Positions 25,501 through 38,467 of a stretch of 64,000 nucleotides of DNA are shown in pieces. The translations under genes and the position numbers were made by a program. Position 1 is the stretch's first letter; every line of letters starts with the position of its first letter. This DNA is from Pseudisothecium myosuroides (taxonomy: Eukaryota > Streptophyta > Bryopsida > Hypnales > Lembophyllaceae), in contig OX637287.1 of assembly GCA_951799445.1 (NCBI GenBank), positions 48,017,724-48,081,723 on the forward strand. The letters are read 5' to 3'. The notes under the pieces were generated by a model. That model searched no databases and was not told the origin of the DNA. It saw only the letters and a list, made by a program, of their open reading frames with translations.

Positions 25501-28500
25501 CCATCGCTACGCTCTTCATTCTATTTAGTGTTGCAGCCTTAAGCAAGTTACTTCAGGTTATGGTTTTTTTTTTCTGAAGATGTTGTTTTGAGTGCTTAAG
25601 TTTGTGGAAGCACAACAGCTTGAATATTAACAGCGATGTCTTTAGGTTAAAAAGCACATCCTCAGTGAAAAACTAACTTGCTGTGGGTTGCAACACAAAA
25701 TAGAATGAAGAGTGTAGTTTCTTGATTATTTGTGTTGCATATTATTTCCAGATATGTTATGTATTGCCAGAAGACAGAACGCATGTGAAAGTGCCGAATA
25801 AAAAGTATGTATTCAATTTTGGTATGGTGACGATGGGCATCGGCTTCTACAACTCAGGTAGATGCGATGGTGAAGGAAAGAATAGAGAAGCAACTTAAGG
25901 CACAAAAAGAAACCAGAAGCTCTGTAGACATGAAGGACGAGATACATCGTGTGTGGGCTGAAGTGGATGCTCTTGTGAAGAATAGGCAGGAGATGCAAGG
26001 CCATGTTGAGCACCTTACATCTATGGCTCAAAAAGCGCAAGAGCATGCCAATCGAGAGCATGAGATGTTGAAGTCCGAGAATGGGTACCTTCGCAAGCAA
26101 TTACAATCTCTCAAGAATGAGGGCGTTCAGGTGAGCCATTCCCACATCTTGTCATTTTGTGTTGCCTTTTTCATTAGTATTTAGAGGAAAATCAGCAAAA
26201 AAGAAATGAAGTGGAAACATGTCATTGGTCTATTGATAGAGCAAGTGCTCTCACACTAGAGGGTCGACGAGAAAGATTGAGGAGACCCTTTTTCGGTTTG
26301 GCTATGGTAGATGACATGGCAATGAAGAAACAAGTGTTCTTTTCCTGAGCACAATTGCTTGAAGTCCATGAAATGGGGAAAAAGGACTTTTCTTGGTATT
26401 TATGTCATGTGAACTGGACCTACTGGAAGTGGTGCTTCATGCTTTTGCTGTAGTGTGGTAACGCCATTAGAATAGTCACCCGAGAAAAGAGAACTACAGT
26501 CGTGCAATACTTGCTAGAAAATGTCCCTCGACACTTTAAAAGTCCATATACTCTGAAACTATTGGTACAAAGCTGATGACTACCAAGGTGAGAGGCTAAG
26601 GAGATGAATAGTTTCAGTATCATTCAGTGTAACGATTTTCTTTTCACGTTCCTTGTTATCTAGTCGGAAAATAGAATGGAGCCTGTTGTTACCATGGTGC
26701 AGGTAAGGTTGGAAACTGAAAACTTCCGAGTGGAGAGAGAGGACTTGAGACTGGCAGTGGATAAGCTGAGGGGAGAGGGAACCGACTCGAGACTGGAGAT
26801 CCAGAGCCTAAAGAAGATGGAGAAGCTCATTAAGGTGATTTCACTCCATTTAGTGGTCAACTGGACAGACTACAGCTGCAACTGATCTGTTGGTCAGTTT
26901 AGTAATCTATGCGTCGTTTCTGATTCAATTATCTATCTTTAAGAGCCGAATGGAATGAAAGCTAAAGACGTAGTATTGGTTAATGTATTCCAAACCAATA
27001 CTTGGGCCAAAAATGTTAGCATCTGCTTTCATGTATTTGAAATCAATACTTGGGACGTAGAGTTCGTTTTCTTTGAGATTTCCTTGGCTGTCTGCGCAGT
27101 AAAAATCAAATGTTTTGGAAGTCTAGTGGAACATAGTTTTGCAATCTGCAGGTGATCTTTATTGCTGATTCTGTTGTGAGTAATTTGCAGGCAGAATTAG
27201 AGAATATAGGAACAGGATTTGTGAAGTTTCAAGAGGAGACACAAGATTTGCAGCGACAGAATGCAACGTTGCAAATGGAAGGTGCTCGGGAGCGTAAAAT
27301 GATCATGGAGAGAGTGGAGACTTTGTCACAACGCTACTTGGGTGGCTTGGAGGAAGTCAGAGGTGACGTATTTAATGTGAAATACAACTGCCGAGATCGA
27401 ATCCAGGAGTTCGAAAACCAATGGAATGAATTCAGAACTCAGCAACCAGAGAAGTCCAACCTCGCATCCAAACAGGTCAGTCAAAAAAGTCATCTCTATG
27501 CTAACGCTTTCCCGAAGAGACATAAAATTCTTACTCCATATTAGTCACTTTTCAATTTCTTCCTCAGTACGTTCCAAAATGGCAGCACTTGATGGGCTAG
27601 ATGCACTGACGGTGAGGAGACGAATGCTTTTAGGGTAACACTCGCCACCTAGGTCCATGTGACGTAAAATCATTCTCAACGGAATCTTTACTCACGCTGG
27701 TCCTAGGGTCTAATTTATTCTTTTTATTCTTCATGACATTTTTGAAAGCAAATGCTAACATTTTTGGCCCATCTTCTAATTCAAGTGAGAATCAAGATAT
27801 TCAAGATGTTTTAGTCCTGTCGTTTTTTTTGACACATATTTCCTTAAATCAAGAGTATTAGAGAAGGAAGCCCCTGACATCAATCACCTTAATATCTGCC
27901 TGTCAGTATTTCCTGGATTGATAATTGTGAGCAAGCAGAAGTACAATGCTGTTGCACACCATTCTCAACCATACTAATAGGATCCAAACTATATCCTGTT
28001 TGTTCAATATGCTGTTAGATGAACAGTAAGGTGGTTGCACTTATGGAGCAACTTAAGGTCATGTTGCCCATCTGGGACTGCAGCTGAGTATGCCTTTTCG
28101 TTTTGGGATGGAAAATGACAGATGCTTCTGGATGAGCTGGACCACTTCCGAGTCGAGATTGCGGAGATGGTAGAGATCGAGCGCGGCCTCGTACAGCAGA
28201 CGCTTGAGCGGGAGAGTGAGAGAGTCCTACGCGAAGTGAAGGACTTGCTCGCTAGCAGCAAAGGCGAAATAGTAAACGTTCTCAAACTGGACGTTCAGAA
28301 GTGGTTGCAGGGTACCCACGAGGGAGTCTTTCTTATGACTGAATCTCTGAAGGAAGACCTCAACCACTTGAAATCCGAGATTGGTCGAGCACAGGTTCTT
28401 TCTTGAATGTTCATGTTAGTTAAATTGGCTTATTAAATTAGCACCAAAATTGTGTCTTTCAATTGCACAGAGCTCTGGAACCAGGACCAGTATAGATCTG

Positions 28501-31500
28501 AGGTTCCAGATGGGTGCTGGAATAGTGCCTGAAATTTTTGCCACTTTAACTAACTAGTTCTACAAACCTCGCAGCATTTCGCGAGTTGAACATAGGAAAT
28601 TCGAGTGGGTCGTGTTTCCTCAAGATATTGTGTGTTCCTAATAATACATGGGCAGAGATTCATTTGTTGTTCAAGACCTGGAGATACACAGCCATTCTCT
28701 GCCCAGACATCTAATCGAGTTTCATGATCTTGACTTTTTAGTTTGTTCGGATTCTTTAAGATTTTGAACGTGTGGATGCTTAGAAGTGTCACTGAGTAAT
28801 GAATGTGGGTAATGATTTGTAATATTTCGGCTTCCATTTGAGCAGGAAGGAGCTGAGGATTTGATACAGATTACTTCAGCAGCCGAGCTTCGGAGAGATG
28901 TGGCCGCTGCTGCTGCTGCTGATGCCTCCATGTCTGCAACTAAAGCTAGTAATTTGTTACTGGACGTGACCACAAATATCAACAACGAGATGGAAAACGC
29001 ACATCTCAGAATCAAACAATTCCAGGTGAGCTTGAATTTTTGATAAAATTTTGAGGCCAGGTTTCAGAGATTTTTCATCAGAGTCAAAGACTACAATTTG
29101 AGTTGTAATTGATTATGAGTACAGGAAAATATGATCGCTGAAGAAGACAGTGTGGCCACGGCAATGTACGATACTCGGAAGATGAGCCAGGAATTACAGA
29201 GAGAAAAAGAAGCCACTTTTGTGATTGTTCAAGAAGCACGACAAAAGCATAAGGATTTGCAGGACTTCTTGGAAAGAGAAAGCTCCAGATTGTCAACCGC
29301 CTTGATGATAGTTCAGAAAGAGCGTGATGCATCATCGCAAGCTGCTTCAGAGGCAACTTCCTCTGCGGTGAAGGCAAGAGAGGTTTTGTCTGAGATACTT
29401 TGTACTTACGACTCGGAGATGGCCAAGGTCCACCATTTGAGTCTGCAACTACAGGTACAACAATTCTCTTATATATAAGAATGAACTGTTAAGTCTCTTA
29501 TGCCTCTTTAGCCTCTTATGAATGAGCGTAATTGATCATTCAATGGAGTGCACACAACCTCACTAGACTAATTCGCACTCTTGCAAATTCAAATTCTCAA
29601 GTTTTGGAAGTGCACAGCAAGAGATATGCAGGGCGGAAGATGAAAATCAGTTTATTCCCGATTTTGTTTGCATTTCCTCTTGTATCTCCTGGAAATGAGT
29701 GTCTGATAATTCAATAAAATATTTTATAGCGTAATAAATGAATTGCAACTCTACAAACTAAAATCTTAATTTAATGATGAATTGGAGTTTCACAAGATGT
29801 AATAGAAATGTTGGTGTAAAAGATGAAAGTGAGGGTGAAACTTAAAAATGCAACAATTTTTGGCTTTGCTAGCTATGCTTGAACTAATTTCAGAGGTATA
29901 GCGTACTCCTGTATTGCATGGGCAACTGCATATTTGATTGTCTTACATTCTGTGATGTTCCGAATGTTTTTCTGTAGGAAAATATTGAAAATGAGAGAGC
30001 AGCTCTGGAGCGTGAGCGAGAACTGGCCTTCAAGCTCAGTTACAATGCAAAGGATTGTTTCACTGAAGAACTGGAGCTTGCCATCGATGGCTGGAAACGA
30101 GCCATGAACACCGAAATTTCCCAGGCCAAGGAGGAGGCAGACAAAATGCAAAAGCAGTTGTGGCAGCACACTCCACCATTTGATCGAGCCCATTCAAACC
30201 TCCAGATGGCGTCCATGCGCTTTGCAGACCAGCCTGATCTGAAAAACTACATTTTGAAGGTTTGTTGTTTGTCTACAGCCCAGTTGGTATTAAGTTCCTC
30301 AACATTTCATTTGAGTTGCAACCAATCTGTCGAAAGAGTAGGTCTATGAGCTTGGTGTTATTCGGTTTGTTCCTCGGTGTGTATCGATATAGCTGTTAGC
30401 ATCACAATTGTGGAGTTCACAGCAGACTCTGCCTGCATCCTTCATTCACTAAAGATTCACTTCAGCATTGAGGATATATCATTTTCTTGCTGGTTTTATT
30501 TTCCTTGCAATCGCATTGCATAGGGACCTTCTTCAGGCCCAAAGTAGCACCAACTAGCTACCTGGTCTACTAGCTACTTTAGAGTTCACAAACGTGTCGT
30601 GGTTGCACTTGCAAGGCACCCGATGGGATTGAGACTTTCGGTCTTGTAGCTGATTGCTTCTACTTGGTTGTTGCGGGCAGATCTGGTACTTCAAACCATT
30701 GGTATTGGCACAACTGGATTCTTTGTCCGAAATTAGGTAATTATTTGGCGAAAATGAATGGGATTTCATTGCGAGTTAGGTAGCAAGAGTTGGCGCCAAT
30801 TTGCTAACCGACACAACGTGGGCAGTGCGGGCATTTAGAAACTAATTCCAGTTAGCAACCTGGCGTTATTTGGTTGGTTACGTTCTGCAGTTCAATTTTC
30901 TCGGTATATGCTTCGACATTTCAAACAAACTACTGTTCAAATTGTTGCAGACGGAGGAGTCCATCAGCGGCCTCGCTGCAATGGTAAAGGAACTCCAAGA
31001 ATATTTTACCGATGACAAGAAAAGGAGCTTAATCCTTACACAACAAGACAATGAGCGGAAGGAGCAACACTGGAATGGCGAGATAAGCCAAATCAATAAG
31101 GTGACCACTTCTTCGTGGAGAGACGACTTGAGTTCCCCGGACAAACAACGGAGACAATAGTTTTTTAATAACTATGATTCACAGTGGAGCATGGAATGGT
31201 AAGAACGGCATTTAATTGAAAGCAAGTTGCGTGGTTGCAGGTTGTACGAGTTGTGGAGAAGAGAGTGCTAGACGTGTGTGGGGATTATACCGAAGTGAGG
31301 AAAAGGTTGAAGAAGTGTGAAGGAGCCCAAGTGGACCTGGTGCACACCGTGGAAGAAGTGAGTTCCAACACGAACGAGCTTGCCCAAACTGTCAGCAGTT
31401 GGCTACCACGCTACGAAGCGGCTGCCCGCGTTGTCAACGACCTCTCCTGCAAAGTGAAGCGTGTGGAGGAGAAGGTGGAGGGCTTCAGCTGTGATGAGGG

Positions 31501-33943
31501 ACTTGTCCAGCGAATCTCTCGTATTGCCGAGACCAAAGTGGAAGGCTTGAAGGAGCTCGTCTCGTCCAGTGCCGCTATGGAGGACATTGGCCAAGAGCTC
31601 CGAGACCTTCATGAGCGTGTTGAGAGCAGTGACCGCGTCCACTGCCAGGTAAATTATAAAAATCCAATGCATAGTGTTTCCGCTCTGAGAAGAAATTAGT
31701 TAAGGTTGAGGATACTATTTGCGAGCATTTAACCAATATGTGTGAGTGTATTTTCACTCAATAGAGATCACTGGAGAGATCACTTTGGGTACACAAGAAC
31801 CAAACTCTCTTTGACATCAAATTTTGTATCACTCAGTGTACGATGATACCATATGCAATCGTTCGAACTGGGAGGTTGAACGACAGTGGATAACCTCCTT
31901 TTCATTCAAAGGTCAGCCGCATGGACAATATTAGCCAAGTCATACTGAAGTTGTAATAGGGATGAGGTCAAGTTTAATATCCCAGTGCAATGGCGTCCAT
32001 TGTCCAGGCGGTCGGAGAGGTCGCAAGTCGTGTGGCACAGCTTGAACGTACCGTAGCTTGTGGACCTGGGCAGCCGTGCCCCGGATTGTCTTTGAAGGTG
32101 GAGTACACAGACAGTGCCGATTCCCGAAAGCAAGGAATGGGGTCGCTCAGCCAAAGCGTGGAGGCACTGGAGAGGTATATTTCGGCATATATTCGTCAAT
32201 CTCTTTTAAAGCTTTATGATTTTTCATTTTTTCTCTTGAAACTTTCTAAGACTTCGAGTCGCACGCATTGTGAACGCATGCGGTACGAGAGAAGACTATG
32301 TCGAGAGTCTTCACGTGGATGTTCTCACGAAGTGGCAGTTGATACAGGAAAATGGAGTACATGACGGAGCACACGGGTGCTTTGGTTGGAGACCACGAGT
32401 CGGCAAACGATTCACGCCTGCTTGGACTGGAGAGACGCTTTGAGCATGTAGCATCAGCCACGTTCACCAATCTACGGTGGGTTTTTCTGCCCTTCTCAAT
32501 CAACATTTCCATCCGTTTCATTCACTTGTAGAAAACCCATCCCCGGAGGTATCTTACAAAATCTACCTACATTGCAATTCCAGGTTTAACATCTTACTAA
32601 ATGGTGTTACAATTGGAAGAGCTTAACATGGCTAGATTTTTTAGAATACCTTCGGGATAACAATCTACACCAAACCTAGCGACCGTCCTCCCTTTGCCTC
32701 TCAGAAATATCAAGACTTTGTCAAATGAAAACCTCTGTTGGGAATTGGACCATGACACTAAGTGAGACCATACTACTAAGGGATGAACAAGGCTCACGTC
32801 TTTAATCATATTTCCCGAAGTTGGAATCGTGGAGACGGGTATTTCGTGGTGACCCTATCATGGCGGGATTTTCCAGATTAGAGGGAGAACGGTTGGGTAT
32901 TATAGATTATGGGGGGTTCTGTTAGTGGTATCATTGAAAAGGGTTCATCTTTGACAACAATCTAATCCAGTGGTTACTTTGGCTGAACTGGTTGTCTGCA
33001 GTCTCCTGGACAGCAAGGTAGATCGTGTGGCACTGGGTATGCAGTCCGCAGTAGAGGGAGCCGCCCTAGCTGAGAGCAAGTGCGGTGCTCTGGGAGCCGA
33101 GCTTGTCAAAGTGTTCCGCATGCTAACAGCCTCCAACTCAAGCAACAGGCCTCAACACTCTATCAACAACAACTCCCTCCCTAGCACACAAAACCTCAAC
33201 CCTGAGCCTGATGACAGCTGCAGCCAGTCCCCTGGGAACCAGTTTGCCAGAGGTAGCAACACCCGAGCCCTCTTTTCACCCAAAAGGCGCTCTCGGATTT
33301 ACATCTCATCCCGGCCAAGGTCAACAGCATCTGGGACCAGGAGTCATGGGGGCCTTCACAACATGACTCGAAATGGAGAAGCCGACTGTATGAAAACGAG
33401 CAGCACCACTAATTCAGGTACTCAAAGCGATGAAGTACATTCAAAGCAGCTGGTTGTAAATTGGTCAGTACTGTAGCTATATTGATGCTCTCGTGTGGTT
33501 TTCTTATGTTTGACCATGTGCTCACACTCAGAATATTTTTGCCCACCAATAAGACAATTAGTTGGTGATTTCACTACCACTGATACCGATCATGGACTGG
33601 TACCATTGCAGGCTCTGGAAAATTGCCTGCAAGAGACCAAGGCGAAGTTGATAGCACGCACTCCGGGGCCTCGGAAGACGGCAGCATTCCCAACAAACAG
33701 AGTTGCTACTATTCAAGGACCGATTCTGTCTGTAAGTTGCATACTCTAGGGGCTCAGCAAGTTGTTGTGCACGACAGGCCCCAACAAGCAGGCGAATCTG
33801 AGCATCCTCAAGTGAAAACTATTCGGCCAGAAAGACGTAATGGCCGCCCAAACTCTGCAATTCGGCTTGAGGCAGGTCGGCTTCATGTGAATGTGAGTCA
33901 CCGATCTGAGAAGCGAGAGAACATGATTGCTGTCCAGTCGTAG
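22562..33943 (+). CDS. Large coiled-coil protein, family unknown, 17 traced exons
   Basis: The family is not recognised. Exons that join in a single open frame: 22611 (or from ATG 22562)-23256, 23510-23930, 24159-24767, 25197-25478, 25858-26130, 26664-26834 (or from 26703), 27191-27475, 28122-28394, 28846-29025, 29125-29454, 29978-30259, 30951-31100, 31241-31648, 32008-32174, 32348-32476, 33002-33417 and 33612-33943, about 1,784 residues. The N-terminal 550 residues are Ser/Pro/Arg-rich and low-complexity. From 25197 to about 33120 the protein is charged and heptad-like (for example VEGLEKELESLKEEADDEI), so an extended coiled-coil rod is likely. The C-terminus is basic and Ser-rich (FSPKRRSRIYISSRPRS). 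The N-terminus is uncertain: a possible first exon MSKCEKVPPARAPVFLSQQN lies at 22069-22160. A cytoskeletal, flagellar or scaffolding role would fit but is not shown. Confidence 0.75.
24838..25120. repeat. Intronic repeat B, copy 1
   Basis: Text such as GGAGAGATCACTTTGG, CAAACTC.CTTTGA.ATCAAAT and ATTTTCATTCAA recurs in the same order at 31765-31985, in another intron of the same gene. Both copies have the same direction. No open frame is conserved. Confidence 0.55.
26210..26475. repeat. Dispersed intronic repeat, copy 2
   Basis: Same direction as, and ordered similarity to, 2090-2375 in the RME-8-like gene (blocks AATGAAGTGGAA, GATAGAGCAA, AATGAAGAAACAAGTG, GTGGTAACGCC). It lies in the intron 26131-26663 of the coiled-coil gene. 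Confidence 0.55.
31765..31985. repeat. Intronic repeat B, copy 2
   Basis: Partner of 24838-25120. Shared blocks are GGAGAGATCACTTTGG, CAAACTCTCTTTGA and ATCAAATTTTGTATCACT. It fills most of the intron between exons 31241-31648 and 32008-32174. Confidence 0.55.
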
Positions 33944-35231
33944 CACGACGCCACCAGCGCTTACTGCAGCATCAATGACAGTGGCATTGTTATTGCTTCA
34001 TCAGTCGATTCAGGGTTTGATCAAGGTAACTATGTACTGCACACCTAAATGCGTCCATGCAAGTATTTGACCTTCCGAGCGCTCGTCTTGAAACGAACAT
34101 CTATATTATTCCTAGTTTGTCGTCTTTCTGCACTTGACAATGAAACTATTATAGCGCTCTGAGGCTTGAGTTTTGAACTTTTCGTGGATAGTCTCAGTTC
34201 ATGACCCCTGCACTGATTTGCGCATATATTGTTCACAGGTTTAGAAACAGGTCGGATTAGTGATGGTCTTTCACAAGAGCAGAGCTTGACACACATTTGT
34301 TTAAGTATCAGATGATGTACTAAATGCCAGAGCATTCGAAGTGTGACGCTGGATGTTTCCACCAGCACTTGGCAAGCAGAGACGGAGCTGGAAGCTTCAC
34401 AACGATGTAATATCATTTTGCAGCTCGACCAGAAGCAGTGCTATTTTAATCCCTGGAGGTGATTCACTAAGCCGTTAAGGGAGCTACTTGTAATTCTTTT
34501 ACAAGTTTTCTGTTTTGAATAAAAACATGGATTGGATCCCTTCTTACAAAATGGTTATGATAAATTGGTTACTTATTGGAGCTGCTCATATTCAGATGTG
34601 GGAGGGCAAGTTCTTCAACTTGTATAGTAGTAGCACCTAAAAGTAAGTTATAATGTAGTTGTTGTGCCAATTTCAAGTGCGCTGTTAGGTGGATATGATG
34701 TAACCATGTGTTACCAGTTGAAACATGAAAATATCCCATGATTTTTAGTGAGCTATAAATTTCAGAGTTCCAAAAAGGATGCATCTCAGGGTGGTAATAG
34801 GGCTTAATTTCATCATTCCATGTTTTTTGAAGTATCACAAGTGTAAATTGGTACGTGATTTCCATGAATACGTTGTCTTCAAGAGTTGCTTTCATTTTCA
34901 TAGTCTACAATAAAATACTCTATAGAATTTATAGAATTTAGGACTCCATTTTCATTGAACAAGAATTGAACCCAAATTAGGTGTGTTTTTTCCAAGTTTA
35001 ACTATTCACTCAAAAAGACCAAAAAGACCAATCATTGGAAAACACTAGACACCCACTCAAAACAAGTCTTGAAAGAAAAAAAATTATTTGGGTCCGTGTT
35101 AGATTTATGGATATAGATATGGTATATGGTGGATAGAGATATAAATACATATTGCATATTCCATGTCCTTTATTTTGGAGGGTTGAGATATGAAAAATAA
35201 AAGAGGATTTGAAATAAGAAAAATTGGGAGG
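33002..35231 (+). repeat. Segmental duplication, source copy (3' end of the coiled-coil gene and flank)
   Basis: This block begins at a splice acceptor of the coiled-coil gene and matches 49559-51866 in the same direction at high similarity. Matching blocks are 33002-33420 with 49559-49985, 33482-33580 with 50298-50394, 34070-34440 with 50975-51365 and 34725-35231 with 51385-51866. The copy here is intact and in frame. The last coding exon (33612-33943) has no counterpart in the other copy. Confidence 0.85.
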
Positions 35232-35672
35232 GAGGAGGGTATGGTCTTAGGATTGCCCCTTAGGCAAGGGAATGTTGTTGAATCCTAGAAAACTTTGGAT
35301 GCGACAAAATGGGGCTCAAATGACAAAGAGAACTCATCCAAATACAATGTGGATGTTAATCATCTAGATTTTTGTTGCCGAGTTTTTTGGATGGTCTTGT
35401 TACCATTTCATTTTCATTTGGATTCATCTCGGTTGTTTTTTGAATTTATGTGAAGTCTTTGATGCCAAGGATGTAGAGAATATAAATCTCTATTTAGTGA
35501 ATTTTCAATTTTTTTGGTTTCTTTGCTAATACTAAAGTTAGTTGAGCCAATTACGTGCATTATGAACTCTAGTCTTTGTACAAAAAATCTAAACCTAAAA
35601 ATGCATCATATGGCTCTAATATATATTGAATACATTTTCCAATTTAACAAATATTTCAAATGCAAAGCAATA
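33944..35672. other. 3' flank of the coiled-coil gene, no gene seen
   Basis: Probably 3' UTR followed by AT-rich intergenic DNA; the only open frames are short. Most of it up to 35231 belongs to the segmental duplication. It runs up to the TTAA element starting at 35673. Confidence 0.5.
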
Positions 35673-36605
35673 TTAACCCCTAAAGGACCAATCTGCTATT
35701 TTTAGCAACATAGTAATTTTGGGTAGGTATGTGTGACTAGAAATTTGCATATTTTAGGCTCAAACTTTAGTAGAAGTTGGATATGAGGAATATCTTTCAC
35801 GTGTACTAAATTTCATGAAATTTGGAAATATGAATTAAAAGTTATGGCCTAATATGTTATTTTTTTTTCTCAACCGGGCAGTCTAGGCAGATTAAATTTA
35901 TTTTTTTAGAAATAAAAATTTGAAATTGATTTTCTAGATTTATATATATATATATATATAAAGCTTTTAATCATTCCATTTCAATTAATGAGTCAAAAGT
36001 TATAAGGAATTATAGTTTGCAGGTAATTATTGATTTTCTACTCTAAAATAAACTTTGAAGTCATTTATTTCACTCAATTTTCAATATTTTTGAAAAAAAA
36101 TAAAATCATAGGATGTAGATTTTTTATTACAACGTTACAACCATTGGGATTGACATTTTCAATTCTATAATTAACTTCTTAACAATATAGTGTTTTGCAT
36201 CATTCTCTACTTCCATCTACTTACTATTTTTTTCCTGTATGTTGTACAATTCCAAACGATCTAAAAATTTTCAAGCATATAGCCAACTTTTCCTGAAGAA
36301 TGAACTCAAAGAGTAACCACCATTTTGGATATTTTTTCATACAAATGTGATCTTGTGAAGTACAGCTGCCCGATTTTTTGCAGGGCCAAGAAAAGGATTT
36401 TTGTCAATTCAAATGCTAATATCTTGCAATCCACACAGTGAAAAATTCTGAAATTTTTTCTACATCTTTTCAAACTAGCGTACTACAAGATCCTTTGGTT
36501 TTATGTGTCCAAAATTTATTTTTTTCCAAAATTTGGTACCTATGTTCAAAATGGCAGTTTTCAAGCGCTTTTGAGGAAAACATAGTCAAAGAATTAAGGG
36601 GTTAA
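35673..36605 (+). mobile_element. Long TTAA-flanked inverted-repeat element, copy L2
   Basis: TTAACCCCTAAAGGACC at the left end is answered by AATTAAGGGGTTAA at the right end, so TTAA flanks both sides and the termini are CCCC. At 933 bp it has nearly the same length as L1. Its first part aligns with 63587-64000 in the same direction, and its last part is the reverse complement of the start of L1 (blocks around ATATCTTGCAAT and AAAATGGCAGTTTTCAA). It contains (TA)10 at 35941-35960. There is no transposase frame. Confidence 0.72.
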
Positions 36606-37127
36606 GATGTAACAATGGTTCATGTTGCAACCTGATGTACTCTCTTTACGGTGGCCAATGAAATTCTATGCTCTCAATTCCAAAAATTATATTCAAATAT
36701 CATGAGTACTAACATCATTTGCATGTGCTATTAAGTTGTGAATTTTTTTATCTCAATAAATGTCAACTTCATCCAATTTTTGTCTACAACAATTTAAAAT
36801 GATCTATACCAAAGCACAAAAACTTATCTTTGAAGTTCTTAGAAAATATTGACAAAATATAAATTAATTCCAAATTATGTCTTATAAAATCGAGCTTTAG
36901 ACATTCTTTCAAATCACAACTAATAATTTTTTTGTCAAACTTCCATAATGTGTTATATGTTGAATACAACAACTTTTGTACATCTACTTTTTGGACTTTG
37001 TCCATTTTGATGCTTAATATAATATGCAGTTGTTTGAATAAAGAAGTTTCAAATCTATATTCAGTTTTATTTGTCACTGTAGTTCATACATTTATCCATC
37101 CATCTACCAAACATATAATGTTGAAAT
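36606..37127. other. AT-rich intergenic DNA, no gene seen
   Basis: Runs of A and T with small open frames on both strands that mirror each other, the usual picture of non-coding AT-rich sequence. Confidence 0.5.
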
Positions 37128-37342
37128 TTAATCCTTGAAGGATGAGGTAGACATTTTTTGGCCGATGAATGACAAAGAATCTTTGCATGTACGACAGAAG
37201 TGCAATTGTTCATCCTTAGAATTTGGTACAAAAAAGTGGTTTGACCTCCAATGCGTACTTTTGAATATTTTCTAGTAGATGATGTCACACAATTGCAAAA
37301 GGGATGATTTCCACGGTCACCAGCCCGGCATTCAAGGTTTAA
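37128..37342 (-). mobile_element. Short TTAA-flanked element, copy S3 (reverse)
   Basis: TTAATCCTTGAAGG on the left and AAGGTTTAA on the right enclose sequence that is the reverse complement of the S1 and S2 bodies (blocks TGACAAAGAATC, GTGCAATTGTTCATCC, GATGATTTCCAC). At 215 bp it is more diverged than S2, with imperfect inverted ends. Confidence 0.6.
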
Positions 37343-37959
37343 GTAAAATTGATGCGCAAAAATTGACTGTGAATGATAAGGTAGATTCCATGGTAATAGG
37401 TCCGGCATTGCATTTAGGGTTACCCGTCTACCGTCTGACCTAGTTTGAGCCTCCCTGCCTTGGTGTTCGTGCCTTCGTCTGCAGAGAAAGCTTCGCTGTG
37501 CGTGGCGCAGCGAGTTAGAGATTCTCCATTTCCGCTGGCTGGTGATGCAGAAACGCAGAAACGCAGTTCATGGCTGTTAACGTTCGTCTTTGCGGCCCAG
37601 GAGCGCCGTTTCTTGTGAATCTTGAACTTGCTCTTTAGTCGAGATACCAACTCGCAAATGCCGGAGCGGAAAAAAATCTCCTTCACGACAGAGGGGGCGG
37701 AAGAAGTGGAGCAAGGCGGAGGTCAAGCTGAGGAGGATCCTGATCAAGGGGAGCGAGAGACTCTTACACTGCAGCACAGCCTTTGCGGTTGTAAACAAAG
37801 AGCGGACAAGGACACTGCTACAGACAGGTGATGGTGGAGCCGTTCTCGCCATTCGCCTCCAAACCCTCGACTGAATCCAACCATTCCGAACCGCGAGGGC
37901 GTCCCGATTGGCGCTGACTACGCACGAGGTGTGGCTGCTCAGAGTTATCGCAACCGCGC

Positions 37960-38225
37960 GTGGGGAGGGAATTGGTGCGACGCTGTCGGTAGCGCCCACG
38001 GAGCCGCTGCAACAGGTTGAGACTGATGTTCTTCGTGTGCGTGTTTCTTTTTGAGTCTGTTTCCGAACTGGAGAGCGTGTGCTGTGTTTTGTTTGCAGAT
38101 TTTCTCTTGAAGATTCTGTTTTGGTCGGGTTTTGTTTGTTTCCGTGTACTTTGTTCTACCGACAACCATGGTGTTCAATCTGAACCTAATAGAGAGATAG
38201 TGAGAGATAGTGGTGGATCAGATCG
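37960..38225 (+). repeat. Degenerate duplicated block U1, copy a
   Basis: Shares GCGCCCACGGAGCCGC, AACAGGTTGAG, GCTGTGTTTTGTT, TTTTGTTCTACCGACAAC and AGAGAGATAG with 38755-39060, in the same order and direction. Confidence 0.6.
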
Positions 38226-38467
38226 AGTTGATGAAGTCTGTCAGTCGCTATTTGTGGACCGGACATAGCTAGTTTTCGGTGTGATGGACCTTTCACTTTG
38301 TAGCAACTCTGGGGTTATTCTAGTCGGGAGGTTTGTGCCGGCCTTTTCCCCCTACCGCTCGTCGTCTTCGTTTGGCTCTTATTAGACTTTGAACGTCGGT
38401 GCTGGAGGATATTTTGTGAGTTATTTCAGCAAGTCCCGCTGTCTTAAGGTTTATTTTGGTATTGTGC

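Noticed and set aside
32175..32365. Apparent frameshift in the coiled-coil gene after exon 32008-32174
   Set aside because: Using the nearer acceptor at 32251 runs into a stop, but the acceptor ending at 32347 (TTGATACAG) restores the frame exactly and gives a sensible helical continuation, so no frameshift is needed.
35941..35960. (TA)10 microsatellite
   Set aside because: Ordinary simple repeat inside the long TTAA element; mentioned there and not worth a separate call.
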